Source: Hyphomicrobiales bacterium | GTDB taxonomy: Bacteria; Pseudomonadota; Alphaproteobacteria; Rhizobiales; Methylopilaceae | Direction: 5' to 3' | NCBI GenBank assembly: GCA_022842205.1 | Contig: JALHQA010000007.1 | Coordinates: 1 to 64,000 of the forward strand | Length of the DNA: 64,000 nt | In this document: positions 1 to 8,219 of the stretch, one piece after another | Layout: each line of letters begins with the position of its first letter | Numbering within the stretch: position 1 is the first letter of the stretch | Made by a program: the position numbers and the translations under genes | Notes under the pieces: model-generated | Database searches by the model: none | Seen by the model: only the letters and a program-made list of their open reading frames with translations | What the model was told of the DNA's origin: nothing

Positions 1-107
1 GGAGAAGAGTAGCTTTGGCGGAGAAGAAATGCAAATTGTTTAGCGTTTACAGGGAGATAGGCGGACATCGGCGGCTCCTTGCGCTTATTGGCGGAGCTAG
101 CCATATT

Positions 108-154
108 CCCTCCGAAGGCAGAGGTCACAGGTTCGAATCCTGTCGGGTGCGCCA
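108..154 (+). other. 3' fragment of tRNA-Arg(CCG), attachment-site remnant
   Basis: These 47 bp match the 3' part of an alphaproteobacterial tRNA-Arg gene: anticodon loop CTCCGAA, 3' anticodon arm, T-arm GGTTCGAATCC, 3' acceptor strand CGGGTGC, discriminator G and encoded CCA at 152-154. The 5' part is missing: no D-arm and no GCACCCG or GCGCCCG partner lies in 1-107, and the base left of the loop (ATTCC) does not pair with GGCAG. A break inside the anticodon stem is the usual att core of elements that integrate into tRNA genes with a tyrosine integrase. The intact gene would then stand at the other end of the element, left of the window. That element is inferred, not seen. Confidence 0.75.
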
Positions 155-205
155 GCCGCTCTGAACGAATGGGGCGGCCGCCGCGACAAAGGGCAAGGAG
201 ACTTC

Positions 206-526
206 ATGCCCCGCACACTGCTCGCGTTCGCTTTCCTTCTTTCCGCCGCGCCCGCCGCTCTCGCCACGTCCGGGCCGGGCTGCCTCGTCGTGGTCAATGT
301 CGCGGACAACGACGTGCTCAATCTGCGCGCCGGTCCGGGCGCGAGCACGCCGGTCGTCGATGTTTTGCCGCCGGGCCGGCACGGCATCATCCATCTCGAC
401 GCCGAATGCCGCCCGACGGACATTGCCTGGAGCAGCCGCTGGTGCCCGGTCACGCATTACAATGGCGACCGGGTCACAAAAGGCTGGGTGAAGGCGCGCT
501 ATGTGCGCGACAGCGACTGCCCGTAA
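206..526 (+). CDS. Secreted SH3b-domain protein, 106 aa
   Basis: Small exported protein. Residues 1-20 form a signal peptide (basic start, hydrophobic core, ALA cleavage motif); the rest is a bacterial SH3 (SH3b) domain with the typical LNLRAGPG stretch at about residues 35-42 and a WVKARYV ending. Such domains often bind peptidoglycan or mediate periplasmic contacts; no catalytic part is present. Four cysteines remain after cleavage (near 26, 66, 76 and 105), which suggests two disulphides. The start is set by AAGGAGACTTC directly before ATG. It is the first chromosomal gene after the tRNA fragment and faces hupE. Substrate and role are unknown. Confidence 0.75.
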   Translation: MPRTLLAFAFLLSAAPAALATSGPGCLVVVNVADNDVLNLRAGPGASTPVVDVLPPGRHGIIHLDAECRPTDIAWSSRWCPVTHYNGDRVTKGWVKARYVRDSDCP

Positions 527-529
527 TCG

Positions 530-1129
530 TCAGATCACCCCGGCCAGAATCGCCAGACCCGCCAGCGCCGCCGCGCCGCCGGCAGCGCGGGCAACACGAC
601 CGCCCTGTTTCGCCGCGATCCTGCCGAGCAGAAAGCCGAAGCCAACGCCAGCCGCGTGCAGCAGCGCGGTCGCCAGCATGAAGCCGAGACCGTAGCCAAG
701 GCCGCCCGCATCCGCCGGCATTTCCGCGCCATGCGCGTGGCCGTGAAAGACCGCGAACAGGCCGGCCAGCGCGGCCATGGCGGCGACCGGCGCCCTGACG
801 CTAAACGCGACCGCGGCGCCGAACACGACGATCGACAGCGCAATGCCGGTTTCGACGAACGGCACCTCGATCCCGGCAATGCCGAGCCCGCCGCCGACCG
901 CCATCAGAACGACGAAGCTCGCCGGAACGGCGTAGAGCGCACGGCCGCCGAGCTGCCAGGCCAGAATGCCGACCAGCACCATCGCCAGAACATGGTCGAG
1001 GCCGCCGGCCGGATGCTCGAACCCGTCGGCGAACCCCGCCGTGTGGCCGATGCCGGTATGCGCCAGCGCCGCCGACGGCAGCAGAAAAAGGGCGGCAACC
1101 GCCGGAGTGCATGCAAGAAATCTGGTCAT
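530..1129 (-). CDS. hupE: HupE/UreJ family metal permease
   Basis: Integral membrane protein of 199 aa, family HupE/UreJ, linked to nickel or cobalt uptake for hydrogenase, urease or cobalamin enzymes. It has an N-terminal signal-like segment ending in ALA-HTGIGH, the family signature HPAGGLDHVLAM at residues 39-50, a second signature FHGHAHGAEMP at 129-138 with three histidines, and about six hydrophobic segments. The start has a good GAGGAG ribosome site seven bases upstream. No urease, hydrogenase or cobalamin genes lie nearby, so the metal and the client enzyme are open. A perfect palindrome at 1206-1218 lies in its upstream region and may be its operator. Confidence 0.85.
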   Translation of the reverse strand: MTRFLACTPAVAALFLLPSAALAHTGIGHTAGFADGFEHPAGGLDHVLAMVLVGILAWQLGGRALYAVPASFVVLMAVGGGLGIAGIEVPFVETGIALSIVVFGAAVAFSVRAPVAAMAALAGLFAVFHGHAHGAEMPADAGGLGYGLGFMLATALLHAAGVGFGFLLGRIAAKQGGRVARAAGGAAALAGLAILAGVI

Positions 1130-1205
1130 CTGTTCTCCTCGTCAGGTGCCACCAAGGACGGCCCATATCCTCCGGCAGGGAGCAAATCCCGTGCCTTGCC
1201 AAAAA

Positions 1206-1218
1206 TTGCAAAATGCAA
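1206..1218 (-). promoter_or_regulatory. Palindrome TTGCA-N3-TGCAA upstream of hupE
   Basis: TTGCAAAATGCAA is a perfect 5-bp inverted repeat around AAA, followed on the + strand by another AA, giving tandem TGCAAAA copies. It lies 77 bp upstream of the hupE start in the divergent hupE-minC region. It is a plausible repressor operator, but it matches no regulator I can name. Confidence 0.35.
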
Positions 1219-1232
1219 AACCCGTCCCGCCC

Positions 1233-1249
1233 TTAACCTTTCATTAACC
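1233..1249 (+). promoter_or_regulatory. CtrA consensus site upstream of minC
   Basis: TTAACC-N5-TTAACC, that is TTAA-N7-TTAA with both half sites ending in CC, is a perfect direct-repeat CtrA box. It lies 44 bp before the minC start codon, where CtrA would contact the promoter. CtrA control of minCDE is known in Sinorhizobium meliloti; here it is inferred from the motif. Confidence 0.7.
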
Positions 1250-1292
1250 GGCGCACCGCCTAATCGGTCATCCTTTGTTAAGGAAGTAAGCG

Positions 1293-1988
1293 TTGGTAGC
1301 GTCTGCTCACACACTTCAGGCGCCGCGTTTTCGCGGCAAGTCCTATCTGGCGCTCGTGCTCCAGCCCGCCGCGCCGTTCGAGGCCTGGCTTGACCAGCTG
1401 GCCGAACTCAGTCGCCGCTCGCCCGGCTTTTTCGCCACACGTCCGGTCGTGCTCGACATTTCCGATCTGCGTCTGACCGACCGCGATCTCATGACGCTTG
1501 TCGCGGCGCTGGAGCGCTGCGGCATCCGCGTCATGGGTTTCGAGGGCGCGCACACCACCGCGCTCGCCCCGGGCCTGCCGCCCGTGCTCAAGAGCGGGCG
1601 CCTGACCGGCGATGTCTCGCCCGGCACATCGAAACAGGAAACGCCGCCGCCTCCCCCGGCCGCGCCCTCTTCGGTGACGGTCGAGAATGTCCGGTCCGGT
1701 CAGAGCATTTTCGCCGACGGCGATGTCACGGTTTGCGGGTCGGTCGCTTCGGGCGCGGAAGTCGTCGCCGGCGGCTCGATCCATGTCTATGGCGCGCTGC
1801 GCGGCCGCGCCATCGCCGGTGCGCAGGGCAATGCCGGCGCGCGCATCTTCTGCAGGAGGCTCGAGGCTGAATTTCTCGCCGTCGACACCTGCTACCTGAC
1901 CGCCGAGTCGATCGATCCGGCCCTCTCGGGGCAGGCGGTCCAGATCCGCTCGGATCACGACCGGCTCAAACTCGACATTCTGCGCTGA
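1293..1988 (+). CDS. minC: Septum site-determining protein MinC
   Basis: Inhibitor of FtsZ ring formation, recruited to the poles by MinD. The 231-aa protein shows the MinC N-terminal domain (about 10-95, with GKSYLALVLQP and the LVAALERCG helix), a proline-rich linker (PPPPPA near 116) and the C-terminal beta-helix domain (about 125-225) with the MinD-binding RSGQ turn, GDVTVCGSVASGAEVVAGG and HVYGALRGRAIAG. No ATG or GTG fits the frame; the start is TTG at 1293 behind AAGGA. It is first in minC-minD-minE, 20 bp ahead of minD, downstream of a perfect CtrA box. Confidence 0.93.
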   Translation: MVASAHTLQAPRFRGKSYLALVLQPAAPFEAWLDQLAELSRRSPGFFATRPVVLDISDLRLTDRDLMTLVAALERCGIRVMGFEGAHTTALAPGLPPVLKSGRLTGDVSPGTSKQETPPPPPAAPSSVTVENVRSGQSIFADGDVTVCGSVASGAEVVAGGSIHVYGALRGRAIAGAQGNAGARIFCRRLEAEFLAVDTCYLTAESIDPALSGQAVQIRSDHDRLKLDILR

Positions 1989-2008
1989 ATTTTCCGGAGG
2001 AGTACGCC

Positions 2009-2827
2009 ATGGGCGAGGTTATTGTCGTTACATCAGGAAAGGGCGGCGTCGGCAAGACGACGACAGCGGCATCGCTCGGCGCGGCGCTGGCCTCCTTCGG
2101 CGATACGGTGGCGGTGGTCGATTTCGACGTCGGCCTGCGCAATCTCGATCTCGTGCTCGGGGCCGAGCGCCGCGTCGTTTTCGATCTCGTCAATGTCATC
2201 CAGGGCCACGCCAAGCTTCCTCAGGCCCTGATCCGCGACAAGCGGCTCGAAAATCTCTGGCTCCTGCCGGCTTCGCAGACGCGCGACAAGGACGCGCTGA
2301 CGGAAGAGGGCGTCGAACGCGTCATCACCGAACTTCGCCAGCGTTTTGACTGGGTGATCTGCGACAGCCCGGCCGGCATCGAGCGCGGCGCGACACTGGC
2401 GATGCGCCATGCCGACATCGCCGTCGTCGTCTCCAATCCCGAGATTTCCTCGGTGCGCGACAGCGACCGCATCATCGGCCTGCTCGACGCCAAGACGGTC
2501 AAGGCCGAGCGCGGCGAACAGCTCGACAAATTCCTGCTGCTGACGCGCTACGACCCGGCGCGCGCCAGCCGCGGCGACATGATGGCGGTCGAGGACGTCA
2601 TCGAAATCCTGTCCATACCGCTGCTTGGCATCGTGCCGGAAAGCGAGGAGGTTCTCCGCGCGTCGAATATCGGCACGCCGGTGACACTCGCGAGCCCGCA
2701 GAGCCGCCCGGCCCGCGCCTATCTCGACGCCGCGCGGCGGCTGCGCGGCGAAGCCGTAGGCGACATCGAGGTTCCGGTCGAAAAGCAGAGCCTACTGGCG
2801 CGCCTGTTCGCACGGAGAGCAGCATGA
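2009..2827 (+). CDS. minD: Septum site-determining ATPase MinD
   Basis: Membrane-binding ATPase that carries MinC to the cell poles and oscillates under MinE. It has the deviant Walker [10 protein letters not shown] at residues 10-18 with signature lysine K11, a switch II segment [12 protein letters not shown], and a C-terminal amphipathic membrane-targeting helix ([17 protein letters not shown]). Length of 272 aa is normal. GGAGGAG stands nine bases before ATG. The stop overlaps the minE start by four bases, so the two are translationally coupled. Confidence 0.97.
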   Translation: MGEVIVVTSGKGGVGKTTTAASLGAALASFGDTVAVVDFDVGLRNLDLVLGAERRVVFDLVNVIQGHAKLPQALIRDKRLENLWLLPASQTRDKDALTEEGVERVITELRQRFDWVICDSPAGIERGATLAMRHADIAVVVSNPEISSVRDSDRIIGLLDAKTVKAERGEQLDKFLLLTRYDPARASRGDMMAVEDVIEILSIPLLGIVPESEEVLRASNIGTPVTLASPQSRPARAYLDAARRLRGEAVGDIEVPVEKQSLLARLFARRAA

Positions 2828-3105
2828 GTTTTCGCAGCCTGTTCGGGCGCCGCGACACCAGCGCGGCCAAGGCGCGTGAGCGCCTGCAGATCCTGCTCGC
2901 CCATGAACGCGCGGGCGGCGGCTCGTCCGATCTTCTGGCGCGGCTGCGCGAGGATGTGCTCGCCGTGATCGCCCGGCATGTCGAGATCGATCCCGACAAG
3001 GTTCAGGTCAGCATGACGAAGCAGGACGATGTCTCGATCATCGAGATCGACGTCGAAGTGCCCGACACCAGCCTGCCGCGTCTTCGCGTGGCCGGTTCGC
3101 GCTAG
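2824..3105 (+). CDS. minE: Cell division topological specificity factor MinE
   Basis: Small regulator (93 aa) that stimulates MinD ATPase and removes MinC-MinD from mid-cell. It begins with the membrane-targeting SFRSLFG segment, followed by the anti-MinCD helix ([17 protein letters not shown]) and the dimerisation domain with [15 protein letters not shown] and the IIEIDVEVP strand. It overlaps minD by ATGA and is the last gene of minCDE. Its stop lies one base from the stop of the convergent membrane protein gene. Confidence 0.96.
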   Translation: MSFRSLFGRRDTSAAKARERLQILLAHERAGGGSSDLLARLREDVLAVIARHVEIDPDKVQVSMTKQDDVSIIEIDVEVPDTSLPRLRVAGSR

Positions 3106-3106
3106 A

Positions 3107-4855
3107 TCAGCGCACGCGCCAGACCTTGAAAACATCGCCGGCCGGCACAGGCTCGAGATAGTCCGGCACGTCGCCACGCGTCAGCGCATGTCGCAAACCG
3201 TCTTCCGGGAATTTTACCGGCAGTTCGCCGCGCGCCGGACAGAGCATGACATAGGCGACGCCGCGCCGCTTCAGCATGTGTCCGGCGTCGGACGGCGGCG
3301 CCGACCAGAGCTCATGCGCCGTTCGGATGCCTTCGTTGAGTCGGTGATAGGGCGCCGCAAGCGCGCTGTGCGGCGTCAGCGCAGGAAGGAACGGCCCGGC
3401 GTCGATATCGGCCAGAAACAGTCCGGGCGGCAGCGTCTTCAGCGCATCGAAACTTGCGGTCGCGCGGCACGCGCCCTTGTCCCCCGTGTCGGACTCCGAG
3501 GTCTTGCCCGGCGACGCCGCGAGCGTCACCACCAATGTTGTAACGACAGCCGGCGAGAAGGTGAGCGCAACGAGCGTCGCGGCGACAAAGCCCGCCTTCA
3601 CAACGCGGTTCGCGACAACAGGAAACGCGCCGGCCATGATGACGGCGCCGAACGCCGCGCCGTAACCGAGCATGCGCACCATGAACAGGCCCGACAGAAC
3701 CGACGCGGCAAACACCCCGGCCGCAAGAATCCACGCGGGGTCGCGCCGCACGCCGGTGCGCGTCACTACGATGCAGAGTGCGGCGGCCGCCATGACGACC
3801 GGCGCGATCAGCGCGGCGGCGATCTCCGGGTTCGACGCCCAGAGAGCCCACAAGGTCCGGACCTCGACGACATGGTCGAGCCAATAAGGCCTGAGGACCG
3901 GGTCCATATGCGCATATGGCCCGCGCAGGCAGGCCGGATCGAGCACCAGATAGACGGCCAGCGCCGCACCGCCCGCCAGACCGGCCGCGGCAAACCGCGT
4001 CAGCGCCGTCCCGCGCACGAGACTTGCCAGCGCGAGGCCGCCGCCGGCGACCGCGAGCCCGGCAAGCAGATTGGCGGAAAGCATGTCGCAGGACGCCGCG
4101 GCCCAGAGGCGGGGCGGCGTCTGCACGAGGAAGGCGAGCGCCGCAGTTGCCGCCAGCGACAGGCCGTAGCGTCGAGCGGCAGGCGCGAAGGCCGGATCGG
4201 CCGCAAAGCGCAGCGCCACCGCCGCACCGGCGATCGCGGCGAAGACAAGCGCTTCGAGCCCGACAGCGAGAAGAAGTCCGGTCGAGACGCCGGCAAGCCA
4301 GGGTCCCCAGCGTGTCTCGATGTTGATCGCGCCGGCCAGCATCAGCATGGCGAGCGCCATCTGCACATTGTGGTGGTCGATGCGCCCGACGGCGAACTGG
4401 ATCATGACGGGGTAGGACGCGATGAAGATCGCCGCCGCGAGAACGGCGGAGGAACCGCCGAGCCGCCGCGCGGCGAGCACCGCGCCAAGCGCCAGCGGAA
4501 AGATCCACAGCAGCGGCCAAAGCAGGCGCATCGCCGTTTCCGCCGCCGCCGGCACCATGACGAGGGCAAACACCTGATAAAGCGCCATGAGGCCGCCATC
4601 GACGAGGCGCGACCAGTGCATGTCGAGGCCCTCTGGCGGCTGCAGGCGCTCGATCAGCGTGTCGACCCAGCCGCGACCGCCGATGAGCGCCCGCACGATG
4701 TAAAAGCGCAGCGCGTCGTCGGTGTCGTTCAGGGTCTCGGCGAGGCGGCCATAGCCGCGCAGGGTCTGGCCGACGGCAAGCAGGACCGAGATCGCAAGCG
4801 CGACCCTGGCCGGGCGCCCCGGCGATGTCAGATCCGGAACCGGCGACCAGGCCAT
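3107..4855 (-). CDS. GT-C-like polytopic membrane protein, putative glycosyltransferase
   Basis: Large membrane protein with about twelve hydrophobic segments and a C-terminal soluble part of roughly 100 residues. Near the N-terminus the first exposed loop carries NDTDDALRFYIVRA followed by a tryptophan and charged residues. This resembles the acidic first-loop motif of GT-C enzymes such as STT3, PglB and the PMT/ArnT group, which use polyprenyl-phosphate sugars. I infer a glycosyl or oligosaccharyl transferase of the cell envelope, not a named enzyme. An in-frame ATG exists upstream at 4894, but 4855 has GGGAG six bases before it and is preferred. It is divergent from gtrA and the FAD oxidoreductase, which supports a glycan role. 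Confidence 0.6.
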   Translation of the reverse strand: MAWSPVPDLTSPGRPARVALAISVLLAVGQTLRGYGRLAETLNDTDDALRFYIVRALIGGRGWVDTLIERLQPPEGLDMHWSRLVDGGLMALYQVFALVMVPAAAETAMRLLWPLLWIFPLALGAVLAARRLGGSSAVLAAAIFIASYPVMIQFAVGRIDHHNVQMALAMLMLAGAINIETRWGPWLAGVSTGLLLAVGLEALVFAAIAGAAVALRFAADPAFAPAARRYGLSLAATAALAFLVQTPPRLWAAASCDMLSANLLAGLAVAGGGLALASLVRGTALTRFAAAGLAGGAALAVYLVLDPACLRGPYAHMDPVLRPYWLDHVVEVRTLWALWASNPEIAAALIAPVVMAAAALCIVVTRTGVRRDPAWILAAGVFAASVLSGLFMVRMLGYGAAFGAVIMAGAFPVVANRVVKAGFVAATLVALTFSPAVVTTLVVTLAASPGKTSESDTGDKGACRATASFDALKTLPPGLFLADIDAGPFLPALTPHSALAAPYHRLNEGIRTAHELWSAPPSDAGHMLKRRGVAYVMLCPARGELPVKFPEDGLRHALTRGDVPDYLEPVPAGDVFKVWRVR

Positions 4856-4977
4856 CGTCATCTCCCGGCGGCACAATGCCGTTTGCCGGTTCATGCCGGG
4901 TAAAGAGCCAAGTCGAGCGCGAAGCGTTACCTCTCCTAAAGCCTTTCCGGGGCAATCTCCGCTCGTTCATCCGGGGA

Positions 4978-5448
4978 ATGCGTTTCTTGCCCACCGCCAC
5001 CGCCAAAGCCGCAAGCCGCCGGCCATTTGCCTCCGCGCCGGCGCGCCTTGTGCGCCGCGCCTTCGCCTTCAACCTGACGCGGTTCCTCGTGGTCGGCACG
5101 GCCGGGCTCGTCACCGACACGCTTCTCTTTTCCGTCCTGTCCGCCGGGGGCCTGTCGGATGCCGCTGCCCGCGCGCTCTCGCTCATTGCCGCGACCGGCG
5201 TCACCTGGCGGCTCAACCGCCGCTTCACCTTCGGCCAGAGCGAGCGCCGCCAGGGCTCGGAAGGCGGGCTCTACGCCGCTGTCGCCTTCTGCGCCCAGGG
5301 GCTGAACTACGCCATCTTCCTGACGCTGCGCGACATGGCCCCGATGCTGCCGGCGATCGGCGCCATTCTGGTCAGCGCAGCCTGCGCCGCCGTCTTTTCC
5401 TATAGCGGCCAGCGCTTCATCACCTTCCGCGGGCAGATCCGCGCATGA
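4978..5448 (+). CDS. GtrA family membrane protein
   Basis: GtrA-like protein of 156 aa with four transmembrane helices: RFLVVGTAGLVTDTLLF, the RALSLIAATGVTWRLNRRFTF segment, and two C-terminal helices. The family is thought to help move or anchor polyprenyl-linked sugars for envelope polysaccharide synthesis and often stands beside a GT2 enzyme, which is absent here. The frame is open back to 4825, but the family homology starts after 4978, where GGGGA precedes ATG. Its stop overlaps the start of the FAD oxidoreductase (ATGA), so the two form an operon. Confidence 0.8.
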   Translation: MRFLPTATAKAASRRPFASAPARLVRRAFAFNLTRFLVVGTAGLVTDTLLFSVLSAGGLSDAAARALSLIAATGVTWRLNRRFTFGQSERRQGSEGGLYAAVAFCAQGLNYAIFLTLRDMAPMLPAIGAILVSAACAAVFSYSGQRFITFRGQIRA

Positions 5449-6926
5449 CGGATACCGAAACTCTCATCATCGGCGCCGGCCCGGCCGGGCTTACCGCCGG
5501 CTATCTCCTGACCAAGGAAGGCCGCGACGTCATCGTCATCGAGCGCGACGAGACCTATGTCGGCGGCATTTCCCGCACTGTCGACTACAAGGGCTTCCTG
5601 TTCGATGTCGGCGGCCACCGCTTCTTTTCGAAGTCGAAGGAAGTGGTCGATCTCTGGAAGGAGATCCTGCCCGACGACTTCATCGAGCGCCCGCGCCTGT
5701 CGCGCATCTTCTATGGCGGCAAATACTATTCCTACCCGCTGAAGGCGCGCGAGGCGCTGTTCAATCTCGGCATTTTCAACAGCGCGCTGTGCGTGCTGTC
5801 CTATGGCTGGGCGCGGATGTTTCCTGTGAAACAGCCAACCACATTTCACCAATGGGTACGCAACCAGTTCGGCGAGCGTCTGTTTTCGATCTTCTTCAAG
5901 ACCTATACCGAAAAGGTCTGGGGCATGTCCTGTAACGACATCTCCGCGGACTGGGCGGCGCAGCGCATCAAGGGCCTCGATCTCGGCACCGCGATCAAGA
6001 ATGCGCTCGGCATCCGCCCGCGCGGCAAGGGCCAGATCAAGACGCTGATCGAGAGCTTTCAGTACCCCCGGCGTGGCCCCGGCATGATGTGGGACGCCGC
6101 GGCTGCCAAACTCCGCGGGCGCGGCGGCAAGGTGCTGATGGGACGCACACTCGCCTCGCTCTCATGGGACGAAGGCGCCCGCGTATGGACGGTCACCGCC
6201 ACGAGAGCCTCGGGTGCCACGGAGAGCTTCACCGCGAGGAACATCATTTCGTCCGCGCCGATCACCGAACTCGCAAGCGCGCTGTCGCCGCGTCCGTCGA
6301 GCCTGCCGCATGCCCGCGCGCTCAGATACCGCGACTTCCTCACCGTCGCCCTGATCATCAAGACAGACAGAGAGCTCTTCCCCGACAACTGGATCTACAT
6401 CCACGATCCGAGCGTGAAGGTCGGCCGGGTGCAGAACTTCCTGTCATGGTCGCCCGCGATGGTGCCGGAGCCGGGTTATGCCTGTCTGGGCCTCGAATAT
6501 TTCTGCTTCGAGGGCGACGGGCTCTGGACGTCGGCCGACGCGGAACTGATCGCGCTCGCCAAGGAGGAAATCGGCCGGATCGGACTGATCGATCCCGCTT
6601 TCGTCACCGATGCCTGTGTCGTGCGCCAGCCCAAGGCCTATCCGGTCTATGACGAGGATTACCGCGTGCATGTGAAGGCGGTGCAGGGCGACCTCGCGGC
6701 CCGCTTCCCGACGCTCCATCTCGTCGGCCGCAACGGCATGCACAAATACAATAATCAGGACCACGCCATGATGACCGCCATGCTGACGGTCCGGAACATC
6801 CTGGCGGGCCGGCAGGTCTACGATGTCTGGGGCGTCAACGAGGACGCCGAATATTCCGAAGCCGGGACATCGGGCGAACGGGCCGCTTTGGGCAGCGAAC
6901 GGCTGGTGCCCACCCGCGCCGCCTAA
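5445..6926 (+). CDS. NAD(P)/FAD-binding oxidoreductase, UDP-galactopyranose mutase-like
   Basis: Flavoprotein of 493 aa from the amine-oxidase/protoporphyrinogen-oxidase superfamily. The N-terminus has the Rossmann fingerprint IIGAGPAGLTAGYLL (glycines 10, 12, 15), then ERDETYVGGISRTV and FDVGGHRFFSK, the flavin-cradling motif. The C-terminal HLVGRNGMHKYNNQDHAM closes the FAD site. Relatives often sit in polysaccharide clusters and are annotated as NAD(P)/FAD-dependent oxidoreductase or UDP-galactopyranose mutase-like. The substrate is unknown; a nucleotide- or lipid-linked sugar is likely from the neighbours. It overlaps gtrA by four bases and ends before a strong stem-loop. Confidence 0.8.
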   Translation: MTDTETLIIGAGPAGLTAGYLLTKEGRDVIVIERDETYVGGISRTVDYKGFLFDVGGHRFFSKSKEVVDLWKEILPDDFIERPRLSRIFYGGKYYSYPLKAREALFNLGIFNSALCVLSYGWARMFPVKQPTTFHQWVRNQFGERLFSIFFKTYTEKVWGMSCNDISADWAAQRIKGLDLGTAIKNALGIRPRGKGQIKTLIESFQYPRRGPGMMWDAAAAKLRGRGGKVLMGRTLASLSWDEGARVWTVTATRASGATESFTARNIISSAPITELASALSPRPSSLPHARALRYRDFLTVALIIKTDRELFPDNWIYIHDPSVKVGRVQNFLSWSPAMVPEPGYACLGLEYFCFEGDGLWTSADAELIALAKEEIGRIGLIDPAFVTDACVVRQPKAYPVYDEDYRVHVKAVQGDLAARFPTLHLVGRNGMHKYNNQDHAMMTAMLTVRNILAGRQVYDVWGVNEDAEYSEAGTSGERAALGSERLVPTRAA

Positions 6927-6945
6927 CCTCGTGGTTACCATAGAC

Positions 6946-6980
6946 AAAGGGCGCGTGGCGGATCGGCCACATTGCCCTTT
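6946..6980 (+). terminator. Two-tier stem-loop after the FAD oxidoreductase
   Basis: Outer arms AAAGGGC and GCCCTTT (6946-6952 and 6974-6980) enclose inner arms GTGGC and GCCAC (6955-6959 and 6966-6970). It lies 20 bp past the stop. No long U-tract follows, so it may be a transcript-stabilising or weak terminator hairpin. Confidence 0.6.
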
Positions 6981-7056
6981 AAAGAAAGACCCCTAGGATT
7001 GCAGCCGTGCCCCCGCCCCCCAATGTAGCGGCGGCATCATTTCAGCAGGCTCACCA

Positions 7057-8205
7057 ATGCGTTTTCTTCCGCGCCGCGCGCTTGCGGCTTTCCTTGTTGC
7101 CGCCATTACCCCCGCCTTCGCGCAGGAAATGCCCGCCCTCCCGGTTTCGGTCGCAAAGCCGGTCAAACGCCAGGTCATCAACTGGGCCGAAATGCCCGGC
7201 CGCTTCGAGGCCGCCAATTCCGTCGAGCTTCGCGCCCAGGTAGCCGGCGAGCTCGAGAGCGTGCATTTCGAGGACGGCCAGAACGTCAAGGCCGGCGATC
7301 TTCTGTTCCGCATCGACGCGGCGCAGTTCAAGGCCGCTCTCGACGCCGCAGAGGCCACGGTCCGCACCAACCAGACCCGGCTCGATCTTGCCGCCTCGGA
7401 GCAGAAGCGCGGGCAGGAACTGCGCGGCTCGGGCAATATCGCCGAGTCGGTGTTCCAGCAACGCAACCAGGCCTTCCTTGAGGCGCAGGCCAATCTCGAC
7501 GCCGCCAGGGCGGAGCTTGACCGAGCGCAACTCAATCTCGGCTACACCGAAATCCTCGCGCCGATCTCCGGCAAGGCCGGCCGCAAGCTCGTGACCGAAG
7601 GCAATCTTATCTCCGCCGGCTCGGCAGGCACGCTGCTGACGACCATCGTTCAGTACGACCCGATCCATTTCTATTTCGACGTCGACGAACAGAGCTATCT
7701 TGCCTACCAGCGCGCCCGCGCCGCCCAGACGCTCGGCCAGAACTACCAGACCGTCTACATTGCCCTGTCGGACGAGACGGCGTTCACCCATGAGGGCAAG
7801 CTCGACTTCGTGGCCAACCAGATCGACGAGGAGACCGGCACGATCCGCGTCCGCGCCGTGCTGCCGAACGCGGACGGCTTTATCACGCCCGGCCTGTTCG
7901 GCCGCGTGAAACTGCAGACGCGCCCCCTCTATGAAGCGCTCGTCGTTCCCGACGAAGCGGTGATGCTCGACCAGACGCGCCGCCTTGTCATGACGGTCAA
8001 GGAAGACGGCACGGTGGAGCCGAAGCAGATCGAGGTCGGACCGCGCATCGGCAAGCTGCGGGTCGTGACGAAAGGCCTTACCGAAAACGATCTGGTGATC
8101 ATCAACGGGCTGATGCGCGCGCGGCCGGGCGGCAAGGTCGTTCCGACGACGGTTCAGTTCGATGTGCCCGCCGACCTGACCAAACCCAGCGCGACACCGA
8201 ACTGA
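7057..8205 (+). CDS. RND efflux periplasmic adaptor (HlyD/AcrA family)
   Basis: Membrane fusion protein linking an RND pump to an outer-membrane channel. It has a signal peptide (residues 1-22, cleavage after AFA), a lipoyl half domain with ELRAQVAGELESVHFEDGQNV, an alpha-helical hairpin (about 95-160), the second lipoyl half LGYTEILAPISGKAGR, a beta-barrel and a membrane-proximal domain. No lipobox cysteine is present, so it is soluble or anchored by an uncleaved helix. Length of 382 aa is typical of the AcrA/MexA group. It is 14 bp upstream of the pump gene. No outer-membrane factor gene is adjacent. Confidence 0.92.
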   Translation: MRFLPRRALAAFLVAAITPAFAQEMPALPVSVAKPVKRQVINWAEMPGRFEAANSVELRAQVAGELESVHFEDGQNVKAGDLLFRIDAAQFKAALDAAEATVRTNQTRLDLAASEQKRGQELRGSGNIAESVFQQRNQAFLEAQANLDAARAELDRAQLNLGYTEILAPISGKAGRKLVTEGNLISAGSAGTLLTTIVQYDPIHFYFDVDEQSYLAYQRARAAQTLGQNYQTVYIALSDETAFTHEGKLDFVANQIDEETGTIRVRAVLPNADGFITPGLFGRVKLQTRPLYEALVVPDEAVMLDQTRRLVMTVKEDGTVEPKQIEVGPRIGKLRVVTKGLTENDLVIINGLMRARPGGKVVPTTVQFDVPADLTKPSATPN

Positions 8206-8219
8206 CGGACTGACAGATC

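Noticed and set aside
79-681. Open frame across the tRNA fragment on the + strand (200 aa) and its minus-strand partners (97-457)
   Set aside because: Contains the tell-tale translations of tRNA sequence (GSNPVGCAS on + and PDRIRTCDL on -), and overlaps the SH3b gene. These are known false proteins.
1130-1205. Possible riboswitch (cobalamin, nickel/cobalt or guanidine) ahead of hupE
   Set aside because: The minus strand has some pairing (GGCAC / GTGCC-type) but lacks the conserved cores of these classes.
656-1393. Long + frame opposite hupE
   Set aside because: Arg/Gln/His-rich antisense shadow of hupE with no domain; arises from high GC.
3029-4903. 624-aa + frame opposite the GT-C-like gene
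   Set aside because: Low-complexity RRRH-type translation, antisense of a clear membrane protein.
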